NCBI GenBank assembly: GCA_019638485.1
Contig: JAHBTP010000001.1
Coordinates: 1,302,001 to 1,366,000, forward strand
DNA from: Ferruginibacter sp.
GTDB lineage: Bacteria; Bacteroidota; Bacteroidia; Chitinophagales; Chitinophagaceae
DNA: 64,000 bases
Reading direction: 5' to 3'
The position numbers were made by a program, and so were the translations under genes. The notes under the pieces are model-generated. The model saw only the letters and a program-made list of their open reading frames with translations, was not told where the DNA came from and made no database searches. Shown here one piece after another: positions 19,410 through 29,479 of this stretch; the first letter of the stretch is position 1, and every line of letters starts with the position of its first letter.

Positions 19410-22400
19410 ATGAAAAAAATTCTACTCCTTTTTATTCTAATTGGAACTGTATTTACCTCAACATACTCACAAAATCTTTCGTACACCTGTCCGAGAGATA
19501 CAATCCTTGCTTGTGGAGCTTCTTGCTTGTCCATTTCAAGTAATATTCCAGACATCCATTCACTTGCAACAGACTATAGTGTTGTAAACATCAGTAGTCA
19601 GGCGAGCACTTGTTATCCTTTGGTAAATCCGGGTACACCGGGTCCTTCTGCAGGGCTTACCATTGATGACCGGTATTCTAATGCAATTACCTTACCGTTC
19701 ACCTTCCCCTTTTACGGAACAAATTATAACTCTCTCGTAATTAGTGCAAATGGCTACCTTTCTTTTGACGTTTCACAGGCTACCCTATATTCTCACTGGA
19801 CAGATAATGGTAATCTACCCAATACCCTATATGATAAGGCTTTGATAATGGGACCTTATCATGATTTATATCCTGGGCAACCATCATCTCCTTCACAACA
19901 GATAAAATATGAAACAATAGGCACTGCCCCTAATAGAAGATTTATAGTCAGCTATTACAAATTACCCATGTTTGACTGTACTTCTTTAATAGAAAACACG
20001 CATCAGATAATACTTTACGAATCTTCAGGAATAATTGAGGTATTTATTCAGGATATGCAAATTTGTAACACCTGGAATGGTGGGAAAGCAATGGTAGGTT
20101 TACAAAATTTTGCTCAAAACCAAGGTATAATGGCACCTAATCGTCGTATGACTGATGCCCCTTGGGGAAGTATTGGTATGAGAGAAGCCTGGCGCTTTAT
20201 TCCCAAAGCAGGGCCAACTACCTACAGAAGTGTTGACTTGTTAGATGGAACAGGAGCCGTTGTTGCTCCTGGTGATACGGTAAGACTGAATCCTACTACA
20301 TTTTTGGTAAACTTCAATAACGTTTGCCCACCACCAAATTCTACCACACCTTATGTAGTTCGTACCACTTATGCTAATATTCTAACTCCTGCTACTACCT
20401 ATTACAGTTTAGATACCATAATGGTTACCCGCCAAAATACCTTACCATTGGATAGTGTTACTACACTCACTACATGTGGCGGTAGTTCAGGAACAATTAG
20501 AGTTACTGCAAGCGGAGGTACACCGGGTTATGAATATTCCATTGACGGTGGAGTTACCTGGGTAACTGTTGGATTATTTACCGGACTTCCTCAAGGTGTT
20601 TACACCATTAATAGTAGGGACGCTGCCGGTTGTATTGGCTCAATTCAGGTTACATTAAATGCAATCGCAAATATACCCGGTACTGTTGCATCTACAGCCA
20701 CCGGTTGCCCCGGAGTTAATAATGGTACAATTACCGTAACTCCTACCGGAGGTACAGGGCCTTACACTTTTTCTTTGGATGGTGGCACACCGGGAAATTC
20801 AAATGTAATTACTGGAGTTTCTGCCGGCCCACACACCGTTGTTTTTACCGATGCAAATGGATGTTCAGGGGTGGTTAACACCAATGTTGGTGCAGGAAGT
20901 TCCATTGCCTCAAGTTCAAGTACTACCGGTGCCAGTTGCCCGGGAGCGGCTAATGGCAGTGCTACTATTACACCAACAAACGGCACAGGTCCGTATTCTT
21001 ATTCACTTGACGGAGGTGCTTTTGTTACTACAAATGTATTTACAGGACTAACCGGAGGTTCACATACTGTTCAAATAAAAGATGCATCGGGCTGTACCGG
21101 TACACGAACTTTTTTCATTAGTACCGGAACAGGGTTAGCATTTGCACCGGCTACTTCCACACCGGAATCATGCCCGGGATCAGCAAATGGAACGATTGCT
21201 ATTAACCTAACCAATGGCACAGCTCCTTTTCAATACTCCATTGATGGAGGAACTACATGGCAAGCCTCTAATACTTTTACCGGCTTATCAGGAGGTATTA
21301 AGGTAATAAATTTCAAAGATGTAAATGGATGTACCGGTATGCAAACTGTTCCTCTAAGTACAGGAACCGGATTTCCCGCCAATGCTACATCAACACCAAC
21401 TACTTGCCCCGGTGCACCAAATGGCACCATTACCGCAACGGTTGTTTCTGGCGGAACAGCACCATTTACTTATTCCATTGATGGAGGTACATTTCAAGCT
21501 TCAAATACATTTACAGGAGTTGTAGATGGCGCTCACGTAATCATTGTTAAAGATGCATCAGGATGCCAATCTACCATTAACCATACTGTACCTGCGGGTG
21601 GTACGCCCATCGCGGGAACAACCACCAGCACACCTGCTGCCTGTTCCGGAGTAGCTACAGGTTCTATAACGGTTACGGCTACCAGCGGAAGTGCCCCCTA
21701 TCAATATTCCATTGACGGTGGTACCACATGGCAGGCATCTAACACATTTAACTCTATTTTAGATGGAACCCACACCATTACCATTAAAGATAACAACGGA
21801 TGTACGGGTACGGTAACTGAAACAGTAGGCTTTGGAAGTTCTATTACCGGAACCTCAACCAGCACAGCTACCGCTTGCCCCGGAGCCAGCAATGCTTCTA
21901 TAACGGTTACGGCTACCAGCGGAAGTGCTCCTTATCAATATTCTATTGATGGTGGAACAACATGGCAAGCCGGGAATACTTTAACAGGACTTGCCAGTGG
22001 AGCACATACCATCACTATTAAAGATAATAATGGTTGCACAGGCACAGTATCTGCAACAGTAACTGATGGCGCAGCACTAACAGCTACGGCTACCAGCACA
22101 GCAACCGCTTGTCCGGGCTCTACCAGCGGTTCCATTACGGTTACACCAACAAATGGCACAGGTCCATACCAATATTCTGACGACAGTGGTACAACCTGGC
22201 AAACATCAAATATATTTACCGGACTTCCATCCGGCACACATACCATTGACGTTAAAGATGCAAACGGCTGTACAGGTACCGTTTCTGCTACCATTACAGA
22301 CGGAGCTTCACTAACAGCTACGGCTACCAGCACAGCAACGGCTTGTCCGGGCTCAAGTAGTGGCTCAATTACAGTTACACCAACAAATGGCACTGGTCCA

Positions 22401-25400
22401 TACCAATATTCTTCAGATGGAGGAACTACCTATCAAGCATCAAATACACTTACCGGATTTGCTGCCGGTGCCCATACCATAACCGTTAAAGACGTAAATG
22501 GATGTATAGGTTCGGTATCCGCAACAGTCACTGATGGTGCAGCACTAACAGCCACAGCAGTTCCATCTCCTACCGCATGTCCCGGTGTTGATAACGGAGC
22601 TATCACGGTTACACCGAATAATGGCTTGGCACCATTTCAATTTTCAATTGATGGTGGCACAACATGGCAAAATTCAAATATAATTTCGGGGTTAGCACCC
22701 GGAGCACATACCGTAACAGTTAAGGATGCCGGTGGATGTATAGGTACTGTATCTGCTACCGTTACTGCCGGTACTAACTTATTGGGAACTGCAACATCTA
22801 CCGCATCATCCTGTACTGTTGCTAATAATGGATCTATCACCGTAAACATTACGAACGGAACAGCACCATATCAATATTCAAAAGATGGTGGAACTACTTT
22901 CCAACCTTCAAATACATTTAATAACTTATTAGCAGCAAGCTATACTATTTCATTTAAAGATGCAACAGGATGTACCGGCTCTACTACAGTTACGGTAGGT
23001 ACCGGAACCGGACTTACAGGTTCTGCTACAACCACCGCCACTTCTTGCCCCGGAGTAAATAATGGCACTATAACGGCAACCATAGACGCAGGAATTGGTT
23101 TGGCCCCTTTTAGTTATGAATTAGATGGAACCACTACAAATAGTACCGGTATTTTTAATAACATCACTGCAGGGGCACATGCTATCATTGTAACCGATGC
23201 TTTAGGCTGTACCGTTACCATAAATGCTGCTGTTACCAGTGGAGCCGCCATTACAGGTACTGCCGATAATATTATTGCTACTACCTGCCCCGGTGTTGAC
23301 AACGGTGCTGTTACAATTACTCCTTCGGCATCTGCCACAGCGCCATTTACTTTTGCTCTTGATGGCGGAGCTAATCAAGCTTCTCCAAATTTTGCAGGGC
23401 TTTCAGGTGGTGCACATACTGTACTCCTAGCAGATGCTAATGGCTGTACTGCAACTATAAACTTTAATATTGGTACCGGTGCTGTGATGACAGGGACTGC
23501 TACAAATATTCAGCAAGCCAGTTGTTCAGTTTCAAATGATGGCGCTGCAACAATTACTCCTAATACAGGCGCTGTAGCTCCATTCTCATTTAGTATGGAT
23601 GGGGGCGCAGCACAAAACAATGCTACATTTACCGGGCTTAGTTCAGGAGCACATACTGCTACTTTTACTGATGCCAACGGATGTGTAGGAACGGTAAACT
23701 TCACTGTTGGCGCGGGAGGTGCTCTTACGGGTACTGCTGCCCCACAAGCTACATCCTGCCCGGGTGTAGATAACGGCTCAGTAGTTATTACTGCAACTAC
23801 CGGTGTTGCTCCTTATATGTTTAGCTTGGACGGTGGTACACCACAAGCATCTAATACATTTACAGGATTAAATGCGGGTACTCACGTAGTAACCTTTACT
23901 GACAATTTAGGATGCCCTTCAGGTAATATCAATGCTAATATTACTTCCGGAGCTGCAATTACCCTTTCTGCAACTCCTGTAGCAGCCTCCTGCCCCGGCG
24001 TTGATAATGGAACAGTAAGCTTAGCTCCCGGTGCAACAGCTAATGCCCCATACACTTTTAACGTAGATGGCGGATTGGCACAAGCATCACCTAATTTCTC
24101 AAATCTTTCAACCGGTGCACACACAGCGAATGTAACAGATGCAAACGGTTGTCAGGCTACTACTAATTTTAATATCGGAGTAGGTGCTGCCCTTACCGGA
24201 ACAAAAGCATCAACTGCAACAAGCTGCCCCGGAGTAAATAATGGCACACTAACGGTAACGCCTACATCAGGAACAGGGCCTTATCAATATTCCTTAGACG
24301 GTGGTGCTGCACAACCAAACGGAACATTTACAAATTTGGCAGCAGGCACATATAATGTAACCTTTACTGATGCCATTGGATGTAGCGGAACAGTTTCAAA
24401 TATTGTGGTTAACGAAGGGGTTTCCATTAGTTCAACAGTGGCTTCACAAAACCCACCCTGCTTTGGAATTAATAATGGGTCAATAGTAATTACACCTACA
24501 AGCGGTGCAGCACCATACACCTACAGTATTAATGGCGGCGCGTCTCAACCTTCAAGCACATTCAGCAATCTTTCGCCAAACACATACAATATCTTAATTA
24601 CGGATGCCGTGGGGTGCACAGGAAATAATTCTGCTACCTTGGTTACCAACCCTGATATTGTATTGAATACAATTGAAAACAACCCATTATGTTTTAATGG
24701 TACGGATGGATCAATTATTATTAAAGCATTGGGAGGTGTGGCTCCGTTTGAGTATTCTATAAATGCAGGAGTCACCTACCAAGCAACAGATACATTCAAA
24801 AATCTTAATCAGGGAAACTATACCATTAGAGTACGTGATAACGTAGGGTGTGTAAAATCTATTAATGCTTCTCTTACCCATCCAACTAAATTAACTGCCA
24901 CCAGCACTACAAGCCCTTCTACCTGTATTGGTGGTGATGGAGATATTACTATTAATGCTACCGGAGGTACACCAAACTATACTTATTCAGTGGATAATGG
25001 AACTACCTTCCCATTCCAAACTTCTAATTCATTTACTGTTGGCAAAGGTGCTTACAACAACATTGTAGTAAAGGATAATAACAATTGTACAACAACTATT
25101 TCTGCAATAGTGGGTGAAATTGATGATATGCTTCCGCTATTTATTGGAAGTGATACTACCGTTTGCCAGGATGAACCGCTCACCTTTAATCCTGCTGTAG
25201 ATCCATTAGCAACTGTATTTACTTGGACAGGGCCAAACATTGATAACCCCAATATTTTAAATGCAGTGGTTACTCCTCAAGATACCGCTACTTATATTTT
25301 AGCAGCTTATAAAGGCGCTTGCCAGCGTTTGGATACTATTATAATAAATGTAAAGCTTCGCCCGATTCCGGATGCAGGGCCTGACCAACGGATATGCTTA

Positions 25401-26123
25401 GACGATTCTACCACTATTTCAGGTTCAGTATCTCATACTTCCGGAACAGTAAATTATAGCTGGGCACCACCGGATTTAGTTCATGACGCCAATACACAAA
25501 CAACCATTGCAGTACCGGGTGGAACACAATATTATATTCTTACTGTAACAGATAATTACGGTTGTAATTTTAGTGAAACAGACTCTGTATTAGTAATTAT
25601 GCAGCCGTTAGTACCTGCATACGCCGGAGGTGATACTATCGTAACCATGAACTTGCCATTTAATTTAGTAGCTACAGGTGGTGAACAATATCTATGGTCA
25701 ACTACTTCACCTACAGCCAACATCACTAATCCCACATCAGACAGGCCACTCATTGTAATGTATGAAGATGCACGATTTATGGTGAAGGTGATTGATATTG
25801 CAGGATGTATCGGTTTTGATACAGTATATGTTCAAGTAATGGTAGGACCAAACTATTATGTACCCAATGCTTTTTCACCAAACGGTGACGGGTTGAATGA
25901 TATTTTCAGGCCCATCCCGGTTGGTATGACCCGGCCGGAATACTTCCGTGTTTTCAATAGGTTTGGAGAATTGGTATTTGAAACCAATCAATACCTAAAA
26001 GGATGGGATGGCACTTATAAGGGAAAACAGGTTGATCTGGGTACTTATATTTGGATACTTAAAGGCGAAGACAGACGAGGGAAAACTATCGAAATGAAAG
26101 GCACCGTAATTGTAGTTAGATAA
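19410..26123 (+). CDS. Giant secreted repeat protein with SprB-type repeats and type IX (CHU_C) sorting domain
   Basis: This 2237-residue protein has a signal peptide (1-21, ending TYSQ). Residues about 25-310 form an N-terminal globular, probably beta-rich domain (LPFTFPFYGTNYNSLVISANGY). About 20 imperfect repeats of 75-80 residues (about 350-1905) follow. Each starts C-P-G-x-x-N-G-x-I-x-V-T, contains PYQYSIDGG and ends H-T-I-T-x-K-D-x-N-G-C-x-G, the pattern of SprB repeats of gliding adhesins. Ig/PKD-like domains follow (TFTW..GP, YYILTVTDNYGC). The C-terminus (about 2148-2237) has YVPNAFSPNGDGLNDIF and GWDGTYKGK, the gliding-motility-associated CHU_C domain used for type B sorting by the type IX system. 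It is likely a cell-surface or released adhesin. No motility genes lie nearby. Confidence 0.93.
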   Translation: MKKILLLFILIGTVFTSTYSQNLSYTCPRDTILACGASCLSISSNIPDIHSLATDYSVVNISSQASTCYPLVNPGTPGPSAGLTIDDRYSNAITLPFTFPFYGTNYNSLVISANGYLSFDVSQATLYSHWTDNGNLPNTLYDKALIMGPYHDLYPGQPSSPSQQIKYETIGTAPNRRFIVSYYKLPMFDCTSLIENTHQIILYESSGIIEVFIQDMQICNTWNGGKAMVGLQNFAQNQGIMAPNRRMTDAPWGSIGMREAWRFIPKAGPTTYRSVDLLDGTGAVVAPGDTVRLNPTTFLVNFNNVCPPPNSTTPYVVRTTYANILTPATTYYSLDTIMVTRQNTLPLDSVTTLTTCGGSSGTIRVTASGGTPGYEYSIDGGVTWVTVGLFTGLPQGVYTINSRDAAGCIGSIQVTLNAIANIPGTVASTATGCPGVNNGTITVTPTGGTGPYTFSLDGGTPGNSNVITGVSAGPHTVVFTDANGCSGVVNTNVGAGSSIASSSSTTGASCPGAANGSATITPTNGTGPYSYSLDGGAFVTTNVFTGLTGGSHTVQIKDASGCTGTRTFFISTGTGLAFAPATSTPESCPGSANGTIAINLTNGTAPFQYSIDGGTTWQASNTFTGLSGGIKVINFKDVNGCTGMQTVPLSTGTGFPANATSTPTTCPGAPNGTITATVVSGGTAPFTYSIDGGTFQASNTFTGVVDGAHVIIVKDASGCQSTINHTVPAGGTPIAGTTTSTPAACSGVATGSITVTATSGSAPYQYSIDGGTTWQASNTFNSILDGTHTITIKDNNGCTGTVTETVGFGSSITGTSTSTATACPGASNASITVTATSGSAPYQYSIDGGTTWQAGNTLTGLASGAHTITIKDNNGCTGTVSATVTDGAALTATATSTATACPGSTSGSITVTPTNGTGPYQYSDDSGTTWQTSNIFTGLPSGTHTIDVKDANGCTGTVSATITDGASLTATATSTATACPGSSSGSITVTPTNGTGPYQYSSDGGTTYQASNTLTGFAAGAHTITVKDVNGCIGSVSATVTDGAALTATAVPSPTACPGVDNGAITVTPNNGLAPFQFSIDGGTTWQNSNIISGLAPGAHTVTVKDAGGCIGTVSATVTAGTNLLGTATSTASSCTVANNGSITVNITNGTAPYQYSKDGGTTFQPSNTFNNLLAASYTISFKDATGCTGSTTVTVGTGTGLTGSATTTATSCPGVNNGTITATIDAGIGLAPFSYELDGTTTNSTGIFNNITAGAHAIIVTDALGCTVTINAAVTSGAAITGTADNIIATTCPGVDNGAVTITPSASATAPFTFALDGGANQASPNFAGLSGGAHTVLLADANGCTATINFNIGTGAVMTGTATNIQQASCSVSNDGAATITPNTGAVAPFSFSMDGGAAQNNATFTGLSSGAHTATFTDANGCVGTVNFTVGAGGALTGTAAPQATSCPGVDNGSVVITATTGVAPYMFSLDGGTPQASNTFTGLNAGTHVVTFTDNLGCPSGNINANITSGAAITLSATPVAASCPGVDNGTVSLAPGATANAPYTFNVDGGLAQASPNFSNLSTGAHTANVTDANGCQATTNFNIGVGAALTGTKASTATSCPGVNNGTLTVTPTSGTGPYQYSLDGGAAQPNGTFTNLAAGTYNVTFTDAIGCSGTVSNIVVNEGVSISSTVASQNPPCFGINNGSIVITPTSGAAPYTYSINGGASQPSSTFSNLSPNTYNILITDAVGCTGNNSATLVTNPDIVLNTIENNPLCFNGTDGSIIIKALGGVAPFEYSINAGVTYQATDTFKNLNQGNYTIRVRDNVGCVKSINASLTHPTKLTATSTTSPSTCIGGDGDITINATGGTPNYTYSVDNGTTFPFQTSNSFTVGKGAYNNIVVKDNNNCTTTISAIVGEIDDMLPLFIGSDTTVCQDEPLTFNPAVDPLATVFTWTGPNIDNPNILNAVVTPQDTATYILAAYKGACQRLDTIIINVKLRPIPDAGPDQRICLDDSTTISGSVSHTSGTVNYSWAPPDLVHDANTQTTIAVPGGTQYYILTVTDNYGCNFSETDSVLVIMQPLVPAYAGGDTIVTMNLPFNLVATGGEQYLWSTTSPTANITNPTSDRPLIVMYEDARFMVKVIDIAGCIGFDTVYVQVMVGPNYYVPNAFSPNGDGLNDIFRPIPVGMTRPEYFRVFNRFGELVFETNQYLKGWDGTYKGKQVDLGTYIWILKGEDRRGKTIEMKGTVIVVR
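20470..25110 (+). repeat. About 20 tandem coding repeats of roughly 225-240 bp
   Basis: The repeats are recognisable by the recurring C-P-G, S-x-D-G-G and N-G-C-x-G protein motifs. Units 6-9 (about 21630-22560) are also very similar as DNA. The segment starting TATAACGGTTACGGCTACC recurs exactly 234 bp apart (21665 and 21899), and CAGCTACGGCTACCAGCACA recurs 234 bp apart (22081 and 22315). This points to recent tandem duplication of a 78-codon unit in the middle of the array. Confidence 0.9.
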
Positions 26124-26146
26124 TAAATTAAGAAATACAAATTTGT

Positions 26147-26178
26147 AAAGACTCCGAGATTCTTCGGAGTCTTTTTTT
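26147..26178 (+). terminator. Strong terminator after the adhesin gene
   Basis: An 11-bp stem (26147-26157 with 26164-26174, AAAGACTCCGA/TCGGAGTCTTT) with a six-base loop runs into seven T residues. The T-tract overlaps the aroC stop codon on the other strand. Confidence 0.9.
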
Positions 26179-27172
26179 ATTTATAAGCCTGTTGAATCAA
26201 AAATAAATCAGCTAATACGATAGCTGTTACTGCTTCTAACACCGGAGGTACTCTTAAGGCAATCACCAGGTCGTGCCTTCCCTTTATTTTCAGCACATCT
26301 TGCTTACCAGTAGTGAAATTAAATGTATGCTGTGGCTTAGAGATAGAGGATGCCGGTTTCACCACAATAGAAAAAGTTAACTGATTCCCGTTTGTGAGTC
26401 CGCCGTTGATACCTCCTGCATGATTAGTTTTCGTTTTTCCTGTTTTGCCAACCAAGGCATCATTATGTTCGCTCCCTTTCATCTTAGCCGCCTTAAATCC
26501 GGCACCGAATTCAATACCTTTTACAGCAGGAATTGAAAATGCCGCATGCGCCAGTAATGACTCTACTGAATTAAAAAACGGCTCTCCCAATCCAACAGGT
26601 AATCCATCTGCAGTACATTGTACTAATGCACCAACAGAATCCTTTTGCTGTATGGCATAGTTTATTCCCGCCTCAATATCATCAAATCCGGCAACCTGTA
26701 TAACGGAGGCGGATAAACGAAATTTGGGTAAATGATGTTGTAATACTTTCTTAGCCAATGTACCTGCTGCCACCAACGGTGCGGTAAGGCGGCCGCTAAA
26801 CTGCCCCCCTCCACGATAATCTTCAAAACCGTTAAATTTCTTATGTGCTACAAAATCAGCATGCCCGGGCCGCGGCATATCTTTAAAAATTGCATAATCC
26901 TGGCTTCTTACATTAGTATTTGAAAATAAAATAGCCACAGGTGCTCCTGTAGTAAAGCCGTTAAAAATACCCGACATGAATTCAGGTATATCAGCTTCTT
27001 TACGTGGTGTTGTAGCGCGTTGAATCCCTCCACGTCTTCTTTCTAAATCAGGAATAAAATCCTGAGGAGAAATAGCCATTCCAGCCGGACATCCATCTAC
27101 CACACAACCTATTGCAGGGCCATGTGATTCTCCCCAAATAGCCACCGTAAAAATATTTCCAAATTGATTCAT
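26177..27172 (-). CDS. aroC: Chorismate synthase
   Basis: This 331-residue protein converts EPSP to chorismate with reduced FMN. The N-terminus FTVAIWGESHGPAIGCVVDG carries the conserved histidine. RPGHADF and FEDYRGGGQFSGRLTAPLVAAG form the FMN/substrate site in the clostridial/Bacteroidetes-like variant rather than the SSARET form. GGINGGLTNG and IKGRHDLVIALR near the C-terminus are also family motifs. It is slightly shorter than the ~360-residue enterobacterial enzyme. It is the last gene of the shikimate cluster, five bases after aroA. Confidence 0.96.
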   Translation of the reverse strand: MNQFGNIFTVAIWGESHGPAIGCVVDGCPAGMAISPQDFIPDLERRRGGIQRATTPRKEADIPEFMSGIFNGFTTGAPVAILFSNTNVRSQDYAIFKDMPRPGHADFVAHKKFNGFEDYRGGGQFSGRLTAPLVAAGTLAKKVLQHHLPKFRLSASVIQVAGFDDIEAGINYAIQQKDSVGALVQCTADGLPVGLGEPFFNSVESLLAHAAFSIPAVKGIEFGAGFKAAKMKGSEHNDALVGKTGKTKTNHAGGINGGLTNGNQLTFSIVVKPASSISKPQHTFNFTTGKQDVLKIKGRHDLVIALRVPPVLEAVTAIVLADLFLIQQAYK

Positions 27173-27176
27173 ACAC

Positions 27177-28445
27177 TTAAATTAATGAAACCTGTGCACC
27201 TAATTGTTGTAATCCCGTAAAAAATTCAGGATAAGACTTAGATACTGCCTCTGCACCGGCAATAGTAATAGGCCCATCTGCAGCAAGTGCAGCAATAGCT
27301 GCTGCCATTACCATACGGTGATCATTCACACCATCCACACTTCCCCCATTCACCTTTCCAATACCTTCAACGCTTATTTCATCATCAGCAAAAAAAAGAT
27401 TTACTCCTAATGAACTAAACATTTTTACCAATTCAACGGCACGGTTGCTTTCCTTATTTACTAACCTACCTGCTCCTTTAAGCACACTCCTGCCATTAGC
27501 AAATGAAGCCAACACCACCAATGGTGGAAAAAGATCAGGCGTATGTGTTAAATCACAAGTAAACGACTTAAAATCCCGTTGTTGTTTAACTGAAACGCCA
27601 AGTTTATTTATACTATAATGAATACCCATTTCTGAAAATATATCCAGTATAAATTTATCTCCTTGTTGTGATTGAGGATTTAAATTTTCTATTTGAATGT
27701 CACCGCATAGGACTCCTGCAATTAATAAAAATGCTGCACTACTCCAATCACCTTCTACAGTTACCTCTACATTCTCCAAAATCTGCTTCCTTGGGAAAAT
27801 AAATATCCTATCATCAGTCATCCATTTAGCACTCATACCAAAAGGTTCAAGCAGGCTAATGCTTAAATCAATGTAAGGTTTACTCACAACCTTTGTAACA
27901 CTAAGCAATGTATTTGCTCTAACGCTGCTTGCAAATGCGTACAACAAACCTGTGACACCCTGAGAGCTTTCACTACCATCTACCTGAATCCGATGTGGCA
28001 CCAGGGGGCCGCGAATTACAAAAGGCAGGAAACCATCCTTACTTAACATCAACACACCTAATACCGGCAAAACCTCATTAAAAAATGTCAGGGGTCTCTT
28101 TAGCAAACTTCCTTCACCGGTTAGAGAAATCTTATTTCTGCTCAACGCTGCAATGGGCAAAAACATTCTACATGCCAAACCACTTTCACCAAAATTCAAT
28201 TCTCCTGAATAGGAAACTTCACCCGAACTTTCTACACGCAATAAATCCTCTTCTTGTGTTACACGTGCCCCTAATGCAGAAATTATTTTCAATGCAGTTT
28301 CCGAATCATCAGAATTATCAGGATGATGAATAATAGTAGTTCCGGAATGTAGAAGAGCCAATGCACATAACCGTTGCATAACACTTTTACTTCCAGGAAT
28401 TTTCACCTTGCCATTAACCTGGGATGGAAAAACAACCGCATTCAT
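27177..28445 (-). CDS. aroA: 3-phosphoshikimate 1-carboxyvinyltransferase (EPSP synthase)
   Basis: This 422-residue protein transfers enolpyruvate from PEP to shikimate 3-phosphate. It has the N-terminal PGSKSVMQRLCALALL motif with the substrate-binding lysine and serine, FGESGLACRMFLPIAA (a diverged form of the usual GNSGTxxR segment), SSQGVTGLLYA, the catalytic Asp region CDLTHTPDLFPPLVVLA, NKESNRA and NDHRMVMAAAIAAL. The NSGT-to-ESGL change in the PEP-binding loop resembles divergent class II enzymes; the effect on inhibitors is not predicted here. The start overlaps the aroB stop by four bases. Confidence 0.95.
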   Translation of the reverse strand: MNAVVFPSQVNGKVKIPGSKSVMQRLCALALLHSGTTIIHHPDNSDDSETALKIISALGARVTQEEDLLRVESSGEVSYSGELNFGESGLACRMFLPIAALSRNKISLTGEGSLLKRPLTFFNEVLPVLGVLMLSKDGFLPFVIRGPLVPHRIQVDGSESSQGVTGLLYAFASSVRANTLLSVTKVVSKPYIDLSISLLEPFGMSAKWMTDDRIFIFPRKQILENVEVTVEGDWSSAAFLLIAGVLCGDIQIENLNPQSQQGDKFILDIFSEMGIHYSINKLGVSVKQQRDFKSFTCDLTHTPDLFPPLVVLASFANGRSVLKGAGRLVNKESNRAVELVKMFSSLGVNLFFADDEISVEGIGKVNGGSVDGVNDHRMVMAAAIAALAADGPITIAGAEAVSKSYPEFFTGLQQLGAQVSLI

Positions 28446-29479
28446 CTTAATATTTCCTTTATGTTTTGATGAAGGTATGATAAAGGAATAATTTCAGTTT
28501 TTGCCTGTCCAATTTGCGGCAAAAGAACAAAGTGGATATCATCTCCTACTCTTTTCTTATCCTTAACCAATAATTCAAACAGCTCTTCTGAATTTGTATT
28601 TGCTTCCAACGGTAATAAATAATGCTCAAGCAAATTCAATACACGCTGTGTGGCGCTGCTATGTAGGCCAATCAGCTTTTCAGATACGCGACAGGCGCAT
28701 ACCATACCAATACTAATAGCAGATCCATGGGTGATACCAAGTAATTTCTCAATGGCATGTCCAAATGTATGTCCGAAGTTTAACAAGTGGCGATCAGATT
28801 TATCCAATTCATCCTGTTCCACTATGTTCATTTTTATTTTCACATTACGCTGAACCAATTCATTCAATTTTTTAAAGTCTCCCATAATATCTTCCAACTG
28901 AATCTTCTCAAGCATATCAAACATTTGTTCATCAGCTATACAAGCATGTTTAATCATTTCAGCCATACCGCTGCGCCATTCATGAACAGGAAGGGTGGAT
29001 AAAAAATCATAACAAAACCAGATTTTTTCAGGTTGATAAATTGTACCTACCATATTCTTATACCTTCCCACATTCACACCATTCTTTCCTCCAAGCCCTG
29101 CATCAATCATTCCCAACAGGGTGGTTGGCATTAACTGCAATTTCATTCCTCTTTTATAAATGGCTGCTGCATAGCCTGCCAAATCAGAAACAACACCGCC
29201 TCCCACTCCCAGTAAAGTATCTTCTTTACTTATTTCCAAATCTATCAATTGATTGATAATATAGTCAACAGTAGCCTGTGTTTTAGCTTCTTCACCTGCC
29301 GGTATTACAATAGTTTTTGTATTTGAAAATTTATTTTGATGAAAAGCGAATACATTCTCATCAGTAATAATAACAGTTGGGGATGGGAACTGCTCATCAA
29401 ACGAAATATCAAAAAGACATTGAACGGTTCCGGAGGGGAAAGAAAAACTTTGTTTGTATATGTCATTTGTTGCCTTCAT
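28442..29479 (-). CDS. aroB: 3-dehydroquinate synthase
   Basis: This is a 345-residue, NAD- and metal-dependent enzyme turning DAHP into 3-dehydroquinate. The NAD-binding GVGGGVVSDLAGYAAAIYKRG, the PTTLLGMIDAGLGGKNGVN segment with the catalytic lysine, the metal ligands in MAEMIKHA and LNFGHTFGHAIE, and HGSAISIGM are all visible. Its N-terminus overlaps the end of the DAHP synthase/chorismate mutase gene by 17 bases and its stop overlaps the aroA start by four, so the four aro genes are translationally linked. Confidence 0.96.
   Translation of the reverse strand: MKATNDIYKQSFSFPSGTVQCLFDISFDEQFPSPTVIITDENVFAFHQNKFSNTKTIVIPAGEEAKTQATVDYIINQLIDLEISKEDTLLGVGGGVVSDLAGYAAAIYKRGMKLQLMPTTLLGMIDAGLGGKNGVNVGRYKNMVGTIYQPEKIWFCYDFLSTLPVHEWRSGMAEMIKHACIADEQMFDMLEKIQLEDIMGDFKKLNELVQRNVKIKMNIVEQDELDKSDRHLLNFGHTFGHAIEKLLGITHGSAISIGMVCACRVSEKLIGLHSSATQRVLNLLEHYLLPLEANTNSEELFELLVKDKKRVGDDIHFVLLPQIGQAKTEIIPLSYLHQNIKEILR

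Noticed and set aside
20762..24775. Many ORFs of 60-150 codons on the minus strand and in other frames inside the adhesin
   Set aside because: They recur at the repeat period, are Val/Pro/Ala-rich and have no independent signals; they are shadows of the repeat coding sequence.
20470..25110. Regular repeats as a CRISPR array
   Set aside because: The units are about 230 bp, keep an open reading frame and encode SprB-like domains; there are no short identical repeats with unique spacers and no cas genes.
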